A DNA stretch of 64,000 nt. Source: Ceratopteris richardii. Its lineage: Eukaryota; Streptophyta; Polypodiopsida; Polypodiales; Pteridaceae. Made by a program: the position numbers and the translations under genes. The notes beneath the pieces were generated by a model. That model saw only the letters and a program-made list of their open reading frames with translations, was not told where the DNA came from and ran no database searches. The stretch is taken from positions 203,269,627 to 203,333,626 of the forward strand of contig CM035407.1 of NCBI GenBank assembly GCA_020310875.1, written 5' to 3'. Shown in pieces: positions 52,142-63,400 of this stretch; the first letter of the stretch is position 1; each line of letters opens with the position of its first letter.

Positions 52142-54991
52142 CTAAGAGTCTGCTTTTGGCATATTGGAAGCAAGTTCTGGAACCTGATCCTTCACATGAT
52201 TCCATAGCTCAGGTTTTGCTTTGAGCAGCTCTTCCACAGTGAGATGACACTGAACCTTAGTGTTCTTAACGACATCAGTGTTTCTTGGAACCACTGAGTC
52301 TTTGTTTCTGATCAATATTGTGGGAGCTCTGATCTTGAGAGATTCAGATTCCCATGGGCCTGTGAATTGTGGCAACTCTTGTAAAGAATTGGATTCAAAT
52401 CCTGAACTTCCTTTTTCTTGTTGCTCTACTTGGTCTCCATAAGTAGATGGAATGTCTTGTGGGAATTGATCATGAAGTTCATCAATCTCAAGAATAGGAG
52501 GGGAAACATCCTTCTCCTTGGCCCATTTCTCTTCTTGTATTTCCCGCAAGAACTTTTGAGAGTGTTGTTGAATTGAAAGAGGTTCTCCCTCATCTATGGA
52601 GTCAGGAACATAGACTTTCTGTGGTGATGAGCTTTCTCTTTCAATAGTTGGTTGAGCCTGTGGAGGTAAAGAAACTTGAGGTTTATTTACCAACTTCTCT
52701 AATCTATCTAGTAAGCCCTGGAAGTGCAAACCCGGTGTAATAGCATTCGTCTGATTGAAGGATTGATTGGCCTCGAACATAGCTTGAGCTAGTTCCACCA
52801 TTTTTATGCACATTTTTGTCCGTTCAATCTCTAGATCTGCTTTAGGGTAGCTCTTGTCTAGGTTTGCAGGTGTTGGCCCTTCTTGAAGTCGAGCCTGGTA
52901 TGCCTTGAGCATCATGTCCAAGTCTTCTAGGGTTGGATCTGCAAGAACAGACCCTGGTTGTGGTCTATTTACAATGGTTGGTGGGTGGGGATGAGGTGAT
53001 GTGGATGGAATTTCGACATGCGAGGGGCTTTGAGAGGCGATATCTTCTATTTTTGTTTTTGCATCTTTCAGGCTTTCTTCTAGTTCAGATAACTTTTTGG
53101 TCCACTTACGATTGGCCTTTTCTCTAGTATCCTTCCATTTTCTTGTTTTTCTCTTACTAGGCTCTCCTGACTCACTTGGCTCTAATTGCTCAGCTGTTTT
53201 AGCTTGTTGTAAGGCTTGTGCCCTAGTAACTGCATGTATAGGAGCCACATTATCGCTAGTGGAACTTGAATCCCCTACTAGGCCTACTACATTAACGGGT
53301 GTAACCTTTGGTGCACTAGAGGGATGTCCGGGACAATCTCTCAGGAGTTGTTCTTTGCCACACTCAAGACAAACGACTTGTATTGTGACATTTTGCCCTT
53401 GTGTCGGAGCTAATGGGTGTGGTGGTGGTTGTCTTGGTATAGGTTGAGGTTGGCTATATCCTCCATGTTCATACGGTCTAGTGGCTCCTCGTGGTTCTGG
53501 ACTTGGATTATACGTAGGAACTTCTCTGCCTTGTTCTCTACGAGGGTACTCGTATGGTCTACATTGGGGTGGTACTAACGGTCGTGATTGTCTATTCACT
53601 GGATAGTATTCAATATTGTGGTTGGGGTACTTCTACTCACTATAAGAGTACATGTTAGGCTCTTGAGTTGGTTGTCTACTGTAAGGGTAAGGTCGTTATA
53701 ACCCTAATCCTTCTCTGGTGCAGACATGAGATGGATGATCTCCACCGCAAAGTGTGCAACTTCCTAACATTGGCAATCTCAAGGAAGAAATCTGGTAGTT
53801 CCGTTGTCCTTGTACCCCTAATTTCTTGGCCACTAACTCTGCCACTTCCTCCACATAGCTCGAACTAGAAGTTTCAGTGCTCCTTGTATCCTCTGATTTG
53901 GTAAGATCTTGTGTGATTTTGAGATCCTCAGCTAAGTTGTCTTCCAAATCTATACATTCTTGAAGACACTCACTCAGAGTTTGCACCCGTTTTACGTATA
54001 CTAACATTCTCAATGTTCCATTGGTTAGGCCTTCTAAAAATAGGGATATCATTTTCTGCTGAGAAGGTCTCTCTGTCAAAGGGCATCGGTCTACATATTG
54101 ACTAAATCTTCGTGCTGCATTTTTTACTGTCTCTTTGGGAGCTTGTTTGAAACTATGTAGTAAGGATGAAGAATTGTGCTTGATCTCTTGCTTAGTGAAT
54201 TCCCAAATAAATTCTTGGAAGAATTGTTCGCTATTGCCAAAGGAATTTGGATCCAAGGATTGAAACCAAGCTAAGGCTATTCCCGTGAGGGTTAGCCCAA
54301 AAGATTCATATTGCATGAAAAAGTCATCCACTTGCTCTGCTCGCAATAGCTGCTTGAATTCTACAATGTGGTCATAGGGCTCTCCTGTGCCATCGTAACG
54401 ATTTCACATACATTTGGCCAATTGGATTGGTCTCACTCTTTTACCTGGCTCTGGGGATCGAATTATGATGGGAACACCTTGGGGTGGTTCTGTCCAAAAG
54501 GTAGGTCTATTCATATTTCCCATTCCCTGATTAGTGTGGCCGTGGGGGTTGATTCCTGGCATGGTGAATTGTTCATGTGGTCTATCGGGTCTAGTACCTT
54601 GGCTCATTTGTCCTAACATCACATTTTCTGTTCTTTGCTGGGTCTCAAATGGGTTTTGTGAGGTAGTTGCATGATCTTGAGCTAACTCTCCTCTTTCATT
54701 AATCTGATCAGGGTTTTCAGTTACTACATAGATCTGGCCCATCTTGTCCATGTAGACTCCATCTTCGTACTTGACACTTGGTCTTGGAACTATTTCTAAT
54801 TCAGTAGTGTTTCTCATTCTTGCTACTAACCTGTATAGACTGTTGAGGTAGATGGGTATTCCTTGCAGGTTAGTGGATACGTATTGAAGAGACATCCTAT
54901 ATTCCCCTTCCACTGTAGACATAAGACCTTCCCTAGGTATGGATCTATGCATGTCTTCAAAAGCCAAGAGTCTCTCCCAGTTAAATGACAT
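52142..54991 (-). pseudogene. gag: Gyp-G gag, lacking N-terminus and one zinc knuckle
   Basis: It starts near 54991 with LAFEDMHRSIPREG, equivalent to residue about 45 of Gyp-A gag, so the N-terminus is deleted. A TGA at 54404-54406 replaces the Arg of CMRN. The capsid-like domain follows (54346-53830, NSSSLLHSFKQAP, RRFSQYVDRCP). Knuckle one is CTLCGGDHPSHVC; knuckle two is absent; knuckle three is CLECGKEQLLRDC with His replaced by Gln. Stops near 53695 and 53640 add to this. Confidence 0.88.
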
Positions 54992-55174
54992 TTTTGACTC
55001 ACTTGTCTATGAACTCAGCACGTAGTGTTAACCACTCAGTTGTGAGTCCTTGACTTGGTTGTGTGCTTGACCTTAGTTTCAAGAGATTTGGTGCTTTATC
55101 AATCTCTTCCTAAGTATCAACTTGAGCTTAGGTTCATAAGCCTTGTCTACAAGTCCAAAATTGTCCTTTGAATT
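54992..55174. other. Unrelated filler at the damaged 5' end of Gyp-G
   Basis: About 180 bases lie between truncated gag and truncated 5' LTR. They match neither the Gyp-G 3' LTR nor gag or leader of the relatives. They replace the gag start, leader, primer site and about 200 bases of LTR. Confidence 0.65.
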
Positions 55175-55577
55175 GCAAAGAAATCTATTACAAAACTGAA
55201 ATCTACAAGAAGTTAACCCTCAAATGAGCTCTCCAGCCCTTTTTTATAGTTTTTTGAGTGGTTTTGGCCCTGTCCAGACCTAGTGTTTGGCCTAGTTAAA
55301 AATTAGGTTCCAAGGCTTATTTGGGGACTCACACGGAATCTAAAAATTATGAAAATTGGTAGGATGAGACTTCTAATACTCCTCAAGCTCAAGGACTCCT
55401 TGGCTTGAACAAAATGGAGTTGTAAAAATGGAAAATGGTATTTACAATGGTTTTTAGTGACGAAAGTCACTATATTCATAGGGATTTCTTTTGAAAATTT
55501 GACATCTGCTTCTTGGAGCTCCCTACATGCTCCTTCTTCTTGTGTCTCCACGTCATTGATGACCTTGACTGTCAACA
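55175..55577 (-). repeat. Gyp-G 5' LTR, truncated
   Basis: About 400 bases match 45003-45413 and end GACTGTCAACA. The first 45 bases are much more diverged than the rest, so the exact break is uncertain. Confidence 0.85.
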
Positions 55578-55582
55578 ACCTA
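55578..55582. repeat. Target-site duplication of Gyp-G, right copy (ACCTA)
   Basis: Matches 44802-44806; removal of Gyp-G and one copy restores the Cop-F gag frame. Confidence 0.93.
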
Positions 55583-56250
55583 CTATAGAGCAGATTTGTT
55601 GGGATGGCAGAGATGCCTAGGCACATGCATTGATAGCTTTGTTTGTCAAACATGCCATTATTCCTCATATTCGCTCTTGCAGAATAGCTAAGGATGCTTG
55701 GGATACACTTACCACATTGTACCAAGCTAGGAATGAGGCTCGTGTTGCTTACCTCCGAAAACAGTTGGAGAGTGAGCACATGAATGAAGGTGATTCTATG
55801 GACAAACGTTTCCTAACAAAGATCAAAGACTTGAAGGAACAATTGATTTGTGCTGATGAGGTTATACTAGATAGCTCACTTGTGCAGACCGTTTTGAATG
55901 GTCTTCCTAATTCATATCAGAGTTTTGCTTCTACTCTTCGGTTGATGATGAAAGGAAATTTGAATGCCTTATCATTTGAGGACTTAGTCTCTGTTCTGTT
56001 GTAGGAAGATCAGTCTAGGAAGAACATGTCCATTATGCGAGTTGTAGATCAAGCTTTCCTGGCTAGTTAGAAGGGCAAAGGAAAATGGAGCTCTTCAACT
56101 AGTAAGCAGAAATCTGCAAATGTTGCACATTCGAAGAACCAAGACAAAGGTAAGAAAAAATAAAAAAAGCAGAAATTGTTTTGTAAGTACTATAAAGGGA
56201 ATGATCATATCACAAAGAACTGTCCAAAACTGGCTGCAAAAGAAGCAAAG
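55583..56250 (+). pseudogene. Cop-F gag, C-terminal part
   Basis: EQICWDGRDA then TAG, then the UBN2-type gag core (ALFVKHAIIPHIRS, DAWDTLTTLYQ, LKEQLICADEVI, TVLNGLPNSYQSF). Another TAG follows near 56003. The single zinc knuckle reads CKYYKGNDHITKNC: the second Cys is Tyr, as in Cop-D. Non-functional. Confidence 0.9.
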
Positions 56251-56805
56251 AAGAAAGAGGCTGGAATGGTTGTTGCAGAAGCCTCTACACCAAAAACGGA
56301 GTCTGCTAATCTTGTGCAGGAAGAAGAATGGGTGTTTACTACTGTTTGCAGTTTTGACCCATCTTCTCATGAGCAGTGTATGTCTGCAGTAGACTCAAAT
56401 GTTTGGTATTTTGACAGTGGGGCAACCAAACATATTACCTCGCAGTGCAGTTTCCTCTCTTCACTTGAGCCTACCCCTACAGGGAATACTGTTACATGTG
56501 CCAACAACTCCTCTTATCCTGTTATGCGAGTTGGTAAGATCATTTTGACTACCGCTAATGATAGTTCTTTCACTTTGTGAGATGCTTTATTTGTGCCAGG
56601 GATCAAGAAGAACCTGTTATCAGTTTTTGCATTAGCCAAGATTGGCTTGGTTGTGAAATTTGTTGATGACAGGTGTACAGTTCATGATCTGTCAAATGGC
56701 GATGTGATTATTGCTTCTGGCATTTTATGTTGTGGGCTATATAAGCTCATAGACTATGAAAGATCTGTAAATGATTTGGCATAAGCAGTAAATGATTCTC
56801 AGGCC
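56251..56805 (+). pseudogene. Cop-F protease
   Basis: VWYFDSGATKHITSQ carries the Asp-Ser-Gly active site. VGKIILTTAND and PGIKKNLLSVFALAKIGL follow. TGA near 56578 and TAA near 56783 interrupt it. Aligns with Cop-D 37290-37790. Confidence 0.88.
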
Positions 56806-58095
56806 ATGTCAGATGCAAAGATTTGGCATGCATGCTTTGGTCATCTGAATTTTGCTAGTTTGCTACGCCTGCAGAAATCTGAAATGGTGTCCTCCTTGCC
56901 CAAACTTGAGGCACCTGGAAAACATGTTTGGGAAGGTTGTATTTTGGGCAAAATGGAGCATTCATCCTTTCCAAAAGATGGTTCAGTTCGGGCTACTCAG
57001 AAATTGCAAATTGTACATAGTGATGTCTGTGGTCCTATGCAGACACCTTCTTTTGGGAATTATCTTTACTTCGTGACTTTCATCGATGATTTTTCTAGGC
57101 ATGCATGGGTATATCCATTGAAGGCAGCGTCCAAGTGTTCATGTGCTTCAAACAGTTTTTGGTTTTTGGCTGAAAATTTGTCAGCATGTAAAATGGGCAC
57201 CCTCCGTTCTGATCGAGGGGGAGAATATATGTCTTCTGATTTTAATGCATTTCTGGTTGAACGTGGGATAAAACACCAGTGTAAAGTGCCGTATACACCT
57301 CAATAGAATGGAGTTGCTGAACGAAAGAACAGGTCACTCATGGAGATGGCGAGGTGTATGGTCAAGAGTTAGGCTTTACCACATAGTTTCTGGCTTGAGG
57401 CTGTCATGTGTGCAACATATGTACTGAACAGGTGTCCCACTAAAGCGCTGCCGTCTATCACTCCATATGAGGCTTGGCATGACCGCAAGCCATCTGTTGC
57501 TCATCTGCGTGTTTTTGGTTGTTTGGCATATGCATTAGTGCCTGAACAACATCGCAAAAAATTGGATGATAAAGCAGTAAAATGTATTTTTGTTGGGTAC
57601 AGTTCTGAAAGTGAAGGCTATCGTCTGTATCATCCACAGACTAAATGCATTCTGCTTAGCCGTGATGTTGTTTTTGTGGAAGATGCTATTCATCCATTGC
57701 TTTCATGTACTAAGGAGACATCTGTTAGCTGCAAAGACATGTATGATACTTTGTTGCCTCTTTTTACAGGTGGACAGTATAGTGTTGGTCCCAATGAGGC
57801 AACTTCTTAGCCTTTGCAGGTTTCATGTGATGATGCAGATAATTCCATTTCTGATGCAGATGTACATGACGCACTTATTGATGAGAGAGCTGATATTGAG
57901 CAGGCAAGAACAATGCCAAAATGGCTGGTGCAGACCTTGAGTGACAACAAATTAGATGCACCTCTGTCATATCGTACTCGTTCAGGCTCTCATAGTGCCT
58001 CTTTTGCATCAAATTGCTATGTTATGGCTGCATCTAGTCTCTGTGATGAGAATGAGCCTATTTCGTTTGATGAAGCACAAAATTCAGAAAATTAG
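56806..58095 (+). pseudogene. Cop-F integrase and linker
   Basis: Zinc part WHACFGHLNF and WEGCILGKM, with the first Cys of the CxxC pair changed to Trp. Core: HSDVCGPM, FIDDFSRHAWVYPL and LRSDRGGEYM. The third acidic residue lies just after a TAG at 57304 (TPQ-stop-NGVAERKN). RCPTKALPSITPYEAWHDRKP and RVFGCLAYAL follow. Further TAG near 57370, 57808 and 58093. Confidence 0.9.
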
Positions 58096-59570
58096 ATGGT
58101 TGTTATGCAATCTGAATATGATGCAATAATGAAGAATGGTACTTGGTCTTTATGTGACTTGCGTCCTGGCAAGAAGGCCATTGGCACTAAGTGGGTATAC
58201 AAGCTGAAGCGTAAACCTGATGGTAGAGTTGACTAATATAAGGCTAGGCTTGTTGCAAAGGGTTATCCGTAGGAAAGAGGCATTGATTTTGATGAGACCT
58301 TTGCACCTACATGCCATATGACTAGTGTTCAGAGCATTTGTGCACTTGCAGTCCTTCATGGTTGGAATGTACAGTTGGACATTAAAACCGCATTTTTGGT
58401 GACTTGCATGAAGAAGTGTATGTTTTTCAGTCCGGTGGCTTTGTGCAGAAAGGGCATGAAAACCAGGTGTGCAGGTTAAAGAAGGCATTATATGGTTTAA
58501 AGCAAGCACCTCCTGCTTGGTATGAGAAGATACATGCCTATCTGATTGCACATGGTTTTGAGAACAGTCCAACTGAAAGCACCTTATATGTTAAGTGTGC
58601 TAATGATGTGCTTCTGATCATTGTTGTCTATGTTGACGACATGCTGCTCAATGGTCCTATTGAGAAGCATATTGCTGATTTTAAGGCTGATTTGCATGCC
58701 TCATTTGAGATGTCTGATTTGGGGCATTTGCATCACTATTTGGGCGTTCAGTTTATGCAAGTTGATGGTGGAATGGCTTTGTGTCAAACGAAATATATTG
58801 AAACATTATTGCAGCGTTTTGGCCTTGAAGACTATAAGCCTATTGTCACTCCTATGGAGATGGGTTTACGATTGAGTCTTCATGATGCTGGAGATGCATT
58901 TGATGTTGTCCTCTATCAGTAGGTTGTTGGATGCCTGATTTACTTATGCATTACTCGGCCAGATATTTAGTTTGCTGTCTCACAGATGAGCAGGTTTATG
59001 CATTGCCCAGGAGTCAAGCATTGGCAGGCAGTTAAGCGCATCTTTCGCTACTTGAGTGGTACTCGGCTACTTAGGTTGTTTTATCCCAAGGGGGGATCAC
59101 TACCGCCAGATTTTCATGCTTTTTCTGACTCTGATTGGGCTGGTTGCTATGACACTTGTGTGTCCACTAGTGGCTTTTGCTTCATGCTTGGTAGCTCATG
59201 TATATCTTGGTTGAGCAAGAAGCAGCCTACTGTGGCCACTTCCAATTGTGCAGCTGAGTATAGGGAAACTTTCACAGCGACTATTGAGTGTGTGTGGCTC
59301 AGACGCCTTATGGATGATTTGGGTGTTGGTCAGTCTTGTGCCACCACCATCTTTGCATTGGTAGTTGTGAGGAACCCTGTGTTCCATGATCGCACTAAGC
59401 ACATTGAGGTGCATTATCACTATGTCAGGGAGAGGTTCTCTGCTGGGGAGATCAGCTTGGCATATGTGCCCACGCAAGAGAACATTGCAGACCTCTTCAC
59501 GAAGGCTCTGCCTAGGGAGAAGTTTGAAGCTTTTCGCAAAGCTTTGGGCTTACTTCCTTTTGTGGAGTGA
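58096..59570 (+). pseudogene. Cop-F reverse transcriptase and RNase H
   Basis: RT motifs: [68 protein letters not shown] and [13 protein letters not shown]. RNase H: SDSDWAGC, SWLSKKQPTVATS, HDRTKHIEVHYHYVRE and ENIADLFTKAL. Stops near 58234, 58270, 58919 and 58968, and a small deletion near 58402. The final VE is followed by TGA about 22 bases before the 3' LTR. The polypurine tract is not obvious. Confidence 0.92.
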
Positions 59571-59591
59571 TCTCCGTATAGCTTGGCATGA

Positions 59592-59799
59592 TGTGTCTGA
59601 ACACTCTAGGACCGTCGGGGCACTTTTTTCCCTCTTTAGGAGGTTTTTTTTTCCCGGCTTGTATATACGCCTATTGCCCTAAAGGGCTACTTATCTTTGT
59701 ACATTCTCTAGTAATACATTTAGTATTGTGTGTTGTGCTCCAAGCTTCTTCTTCTTCCTTGTGCTGTTCGCGTGCTTCCGCAGACGTCTAACTCCAACA
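59592..59799 (+). repeat. Cop-F 3' LTR
   Basis: 208 bp, starts TGTGTCTGAACACTC and ends CTCCAACA; about 13 differences from the 5' LTR. Confidence 0.94.
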
Positions 59800-59804
59800 A
59801 GAAA
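59800..59804. repeat. Target-site duplication of Cop-F, right copy (AGAAA)
   Basis: Matches 43985-43989. Confidence 0.93.
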
Positions 59805-61466
59805 TTTTGAGGTATAACCCTTACCCACAACCACCAGTGTCACCTAGATAGTATGAACATGGATGATGTGGCCAACCACAATTGGTACTAGGACAACAAC
59901 CACCCCACCCATAGAATGTAGTACCAGTAAAGTATACCCAACTAGAGCAAAACCTAGAAAGAGCCATAGTACTAGAGACACCTTTGACCAGCTGAGAAAT
60001 AACAAATCAGGGTTTCGATCAGACCTAAGGAGAATATTACTCTTATGATGCAAGCCTGATAGAATACAACCAGACCTATGAGCAGCAATACTTCCATTAC
60101 GAAGGATATGAAAACACTTATGGACTTGAGTATGCTTATCTCATGTACACTACATCTAGAGTTCTAGCTCCAATTAGGCCACCCACTAGGCCACCTGACC
60201 GAAGGGGATCATGTTATAGGTGTGGAGGAGATCACTTCATAAGCGAATGCACTTTACCCTATAACCCACCACACCCCCATGTGTGGGAAGGTTACTGTAA
60301 TGAATGTGGCAAAGAACACTTGTTTCAAGATTGTCCAAAAAACTCCAACAAGGTCCCTCCTACTACTCAAATCAATGTGATTGAAGTCATTGAATCATCT
60401 CAAAGTGATAAGGAGTACACCGTACCAATGAAGGCTATTACCCAAGCCCAAGCCAAGGAGACTATGGAGAAAGAAACAGTGTTCGAACCCGAGGTGAAGG
60501 AAAAATTAGAACCTAAAATTTTAGTAGTCAAGGATTCAAAAGACATAGAGGAAACTAAAAAAACAAGGAAAGCTCAAAGATGGAAACCAAGGCGAGAAAA
60601 CTTAGAAACAAATGCAATAAGAAAAAGATTGAGGAAGAAAGGAAAGTTAGGAAAGAAACAAAAGAAGATAATAACCAAAAGTCACAAGAAAAACCTCATC
60701 AAGCAACCAAGCAATCTAAGTCAGTATGGGCACGATCAATTTTAGCAGATCCCATGCCAGAAGACTTGAACATGTGGTTGAAAGCCTATCAGTCTACAAA
60801 AGAGAGGGACCTAATGTAGAGCAACATGAAAAAATTTATCCAAGAGGAGATTTGGTGAAGGAAAGATTGGGAATATATAGGAAGCTAATAGAGATAGTTC
60901 AAACCACACTCAAACATACTATCCCAACTCTTCCTAAAATGAGAATATCGTAAAATAAATTCAAGGAATGTTTGGAAACGAACTAGCAAAAACCAATAAA
61001 GGAACAATAAGAGGAAAAAAAAAGAAGGAAGACATTTAGAATATCAAGGAGGAAGAAGTGTCAATAATTTCAAAATTAGAGGAAAATTGGCCACATGACC
61101 TATGGGTCAGGATTCAGGAGGAATAGTGGAAAAAGAATGAGAAATCTCCAACACCCTTTGAAGAACTAGACTCTTGGGAAGATCAACCTGCATTGGACTT
61201 AGAAGAGGTACATGAGGAAGTGTCCATCCTAGACCAAAATCGAGAAGAAGCAAATAGCATATCCACACTACCCAACTATATGGGAGAGTACGAGAGAAAA
61301 CAAAAAGTATTCCATGCTTCCATTATCAAGGGGCAAAGAGAAAGGGTCACAGAATGAGACCTCACATAACTTATCAAAACTCAAGAAAACTAAAATACAT
61401 TGTTCACTAATGATAGAAGAATTACTACGAGCGAAACCCTGACTATAGAAATAGTTAGCTAAATAG
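59805..61466 (+). pseudogene. gag: Gyp-E gag, part after Cop-F
   Basis: It continues the gag spacer (LRYNPYPQPPVSPR), then knuckle two CYRCGGDHFISEC (near 60220) and knuckle three CNECGKEHLFQDC (near 60300), both CX2CX3HX4C and intact. INVIEVIESSQSDKEYTVP and a long Lys/Glu-rich segment follow. Stops near 59850, 60040, 60818, 60952 and 61125 are present. Corresponds to Gyp-A 12640-11060. Confidence 0.87.
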
Positions 61467-62265
61467 TTGAAGCTAGAAGTGGAAGAATCAACCAAAGAGA
61501 GTAAAGAAGTAGAGGCTCCACCAACCATCCGAATCCCAATAGATAAAGTTGGAGAATTCAATGAGGGAGATGAAGGAAATACTTGTCTCCCCATCACATT
61601 CAATGAATACATGACCATAGTCATTTTAGAAATAGGAGCAGGCATAGGTATAGACACTAAAGAGATTTGGGAAAAATGGGGAAAACCAGCCCTATGACCC
61701 ACATGAATGAAACTCCAGCTAGAAGATGGTCATGTCAAAAGACTGATAGGAATCTTAGAAAACGTAATTCTGACTACTTGTGGAGTGGACTTTGAACATC
61801 TTTGGCCATTTGCGAGTTTGAAAAAGTGAGCAATTATGAAATGATTTTGGGAAGCCCATTCATGAGACAATTGCGAGTTGTGCAAGATTGGGGAAGAGAT
61901 GCGTTGTATCTACAACATCAAAGTATAGCCACAAAGATAAATTTACATACCTTTGCATAGAGAGATGTACCCCCATTACAATGGAACTCAATCCACAGAG
62001 AGATGGATGATCTATCCATTCATTGTGTAGGATCTAGTGGCCAATCATGGATGAAGGAAGATGTCCAACTATGGATTTGTAAGGAAGCAAAAAGAGAGGG
62101 AAAGAAAGCACAATTATGGCCAATAAAACACAAAAATTATAGACCCATAGACGACCCAACATACATGCTCCAAATATTTCCAAACGAAGCATTTGAACCT
62201 CACGGATGGATGGAGATATTAGCCACTCTAGATGTGTGTGTAAACAAGGAAGTGTTGACCATGTA
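61467..62265 (+). pseudogene. pol: Gyp-E protease and start of linker
   Basis: IPIDKVGEFNEGDEGNTCLP leads to VILEIGAGIGIDTKEIW: the catalytic Asp-Ser-Gly is now Glu-Ile-Gly, so the active site is gone (61629-61637). MILGSPFMRQL and the linker (VPPLQWNSIHREMDD, FEPHGWMEILATLDVCV) follow. Similarity stops after VLTM at 62265, in mid-linker, at a sharp junction with unrelated sequence. Confidence 0.87.
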
Positions 62266-62595
62266 GCACAAACCCTCTTTCATTGCCTTCTCTTTCTGCT
62301 GAGGGGTAAGAATAGATTGGTTATATGCCCTCTCAGCTAGAGCAGACACTTTTCTCTTTCCTCCTGAGACTGTCTAGATCATGTGCACCTGCTTAGCCTC
62401 CCTAGAAGGCTGTGCACTGATCAAACCAGGAGTCGAAGTATGGTAGGGTCGGCTACCCTAGTCCATGGGGATCTCTGGCCTTGGGAACCTGTGCTCCTAT
62501 GGCCATCCTCATAAACCAAGGCGATCTCTGTGGCCTGTGCCAAAGACTGACACCGCTCCTTCCTCACTAAAGGTCGGATCAATCCCAAGAAGGTT
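62266..62595 (-). pseudogene. gag: Possible gag remnant of another Ty3/gypsy family
   Basis: The minus strand gives LLGLIRPLVRKERCQSLAQA then EIALVYEDG, and further on KRKVSALAERAYNQS and LTPQQKEKAMKEGLC. This resembles the region before the zinc knuckle in chromovirus-type gag. Frames are broken and the knuckle is not present. Orientation is opposite to the next fragment. Low certainty. Confidence 0.4.
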
Positions 62596-63180
62596 TCAAT
62601 TATGTTATTTTGGCCTATTTCTCAGGATGGGGGTAGTTATGATCATTTCTTGACGTTCTGATTTTGATCGGAAATTCATTCCTTTTTATTCCTTGATAGC
62701 AATGCCTATGACAAACTTGTTTCAAGGCAAGGTTTTTGCATGGAAGCAAGAGTAGCAAGAGAATTTTGATACTCTAAAACAAGGTGTTTCAGAGGCTCCT
62801 ATACTCAAAGTGGTGGATTCATAGACTTTGAGTTAGAGGTAGATGCTAGCAGCATAAGCCATAGGGACAGTTTTGAGCCAAGATGGAAGGCCAGTGCATG
62901 AACAGGAGTTGTATGCAGTGGTGTATGCATTTTAAGTCTAGAGACACTATCTTTATGATGTAGACTTTAAGGTATACACAGATCACCATACACTTAAGTA
63001 TTTTGTAGTCAGTCAGATCTTCGAGGCAGTCTGGCTCGTTGGGTTGAGCTCATTGTCACATCATGGATGCATAACTTCTTAAGTGAGATGGCACATATGA
63101 GTCTTGGCATCATTTGAGGCATTTTATCCCACTTGGTAGAGGACTTGAGAGGAGAGCCTGTTAGAACTCTCAAGTGAGTC
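62596..63180 (+). pseudogene. pol: Decayed Ty3/gypsy RT end and RNase H
   Basis: Plus-strand pieces read in order: PMTNLFQGKVFAWKQE, ENFDTLKQGVSEAPILKVVD, FELEVDAS-like, GTVLSQDGRPV, ELYAVVYAF, RHYLYDVDFKVYTDHHTLKYF and RGSLARWVELI. These are the RT end, RNase H and the connection. The family is different from Gyp-A to G (VYTDHHTLKYF against FFIDHQALLYLV). Stops are frequent. Confidence 0.7.
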
Positions 63181-63228
63181 TTTATTGACTCACTCATATT
63201 TAGAGAATAGGGGAAGCTCGGCGGCTGG

Positions 63229-63334
63229 GAGGTACAAATTACTTCATCTCTGTGTGTGTGTTTGATTCATGGGCTGCCTCCGAGGTACGAATTACTTCAT
63301 CTCTGTGTGTGTGTTTGATTCATGGGCTCACGTG
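63229..63334. repeat. 53 bp tandem duplication with (GT)n
   Basis: GAGGTAC(A/G)AATTACTTCATC begins at 63229 and at 63282. Each copy holds a short GT run and ends near CATGGGCT. It may lie within an LTR end. Confidence 0.88.
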
Positions 63335-63386
63335 CTATATTTTACGAGCAGAATCGGTCGGCAGAAAGATCTTCATTATGTTATAC

Positions 63387-63400
63387 TGGTATCAGAGCGG
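63387..63400 (+). promoter_or_regulatory. tRNA-iMet primer binding site of an unassigned element
   Basis: TGGTATCAGAGCGG is an exact match to the usual tRNA-iMet primer site, plus strand. The LTR should end just left of it; the sequence there ends TTATAC, not CA, and no partner LTR is in the window. Confidence 0.7.

Larger units (their letters stand above)
44807..55577 (-). mobile_element. Gyp-G, divergent Ty3/gypsy relative with damaged 5' end
   Basis: Minus strand, 10.8 kb, flanked by ACCTA inside Cop-F gag. 3' LTR (44807-45413), a 1.1 kb 3' non-coding region, pol, protease, gag and a truncated 5' LTR (about 55175-55577). Protein layout matches Gyp-A, including two H2C2 domains, a second protease-like domain and IWVPK repeats. 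LTR sequence is unrelated to Gyp-A, and there is no accessory 3' gene. The primer site and leader are missing. Confidence 0.93.
43990..59799 (+). mobile_element. Cop-F, Ty1/copia retrotransposon split by Gyp-G
   Basis: Short LTRs (207 and 208 bp), tRNA-iMet primer site, gag, protease, integrase, RT and RNase H in copia order, flanked by AGAAA. Without Gyp-G it is about 5.0 kb. The LTRs differ at about 13 positions, so it is older than Gyp-A and Gyp-G. Several stops are CAG to TAG. Confidence 0.95.
39788..62265 (+). mobile_element. Gyp-E, plus-strand relative split by Cop-F
   Basis: It has a 5' LTR (39788-40658), primer site, leader array, gag (42067-43984 and 59805 onward), protease and linker, ending near 62265 where similarity to Gyp-A stops in the middle of the linker. 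It inserted into Cop-D; the expected left duplication is GTAGA (39783-39787). No 3' LTR in the window. Heavily mutated. Confidence 0.9.
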
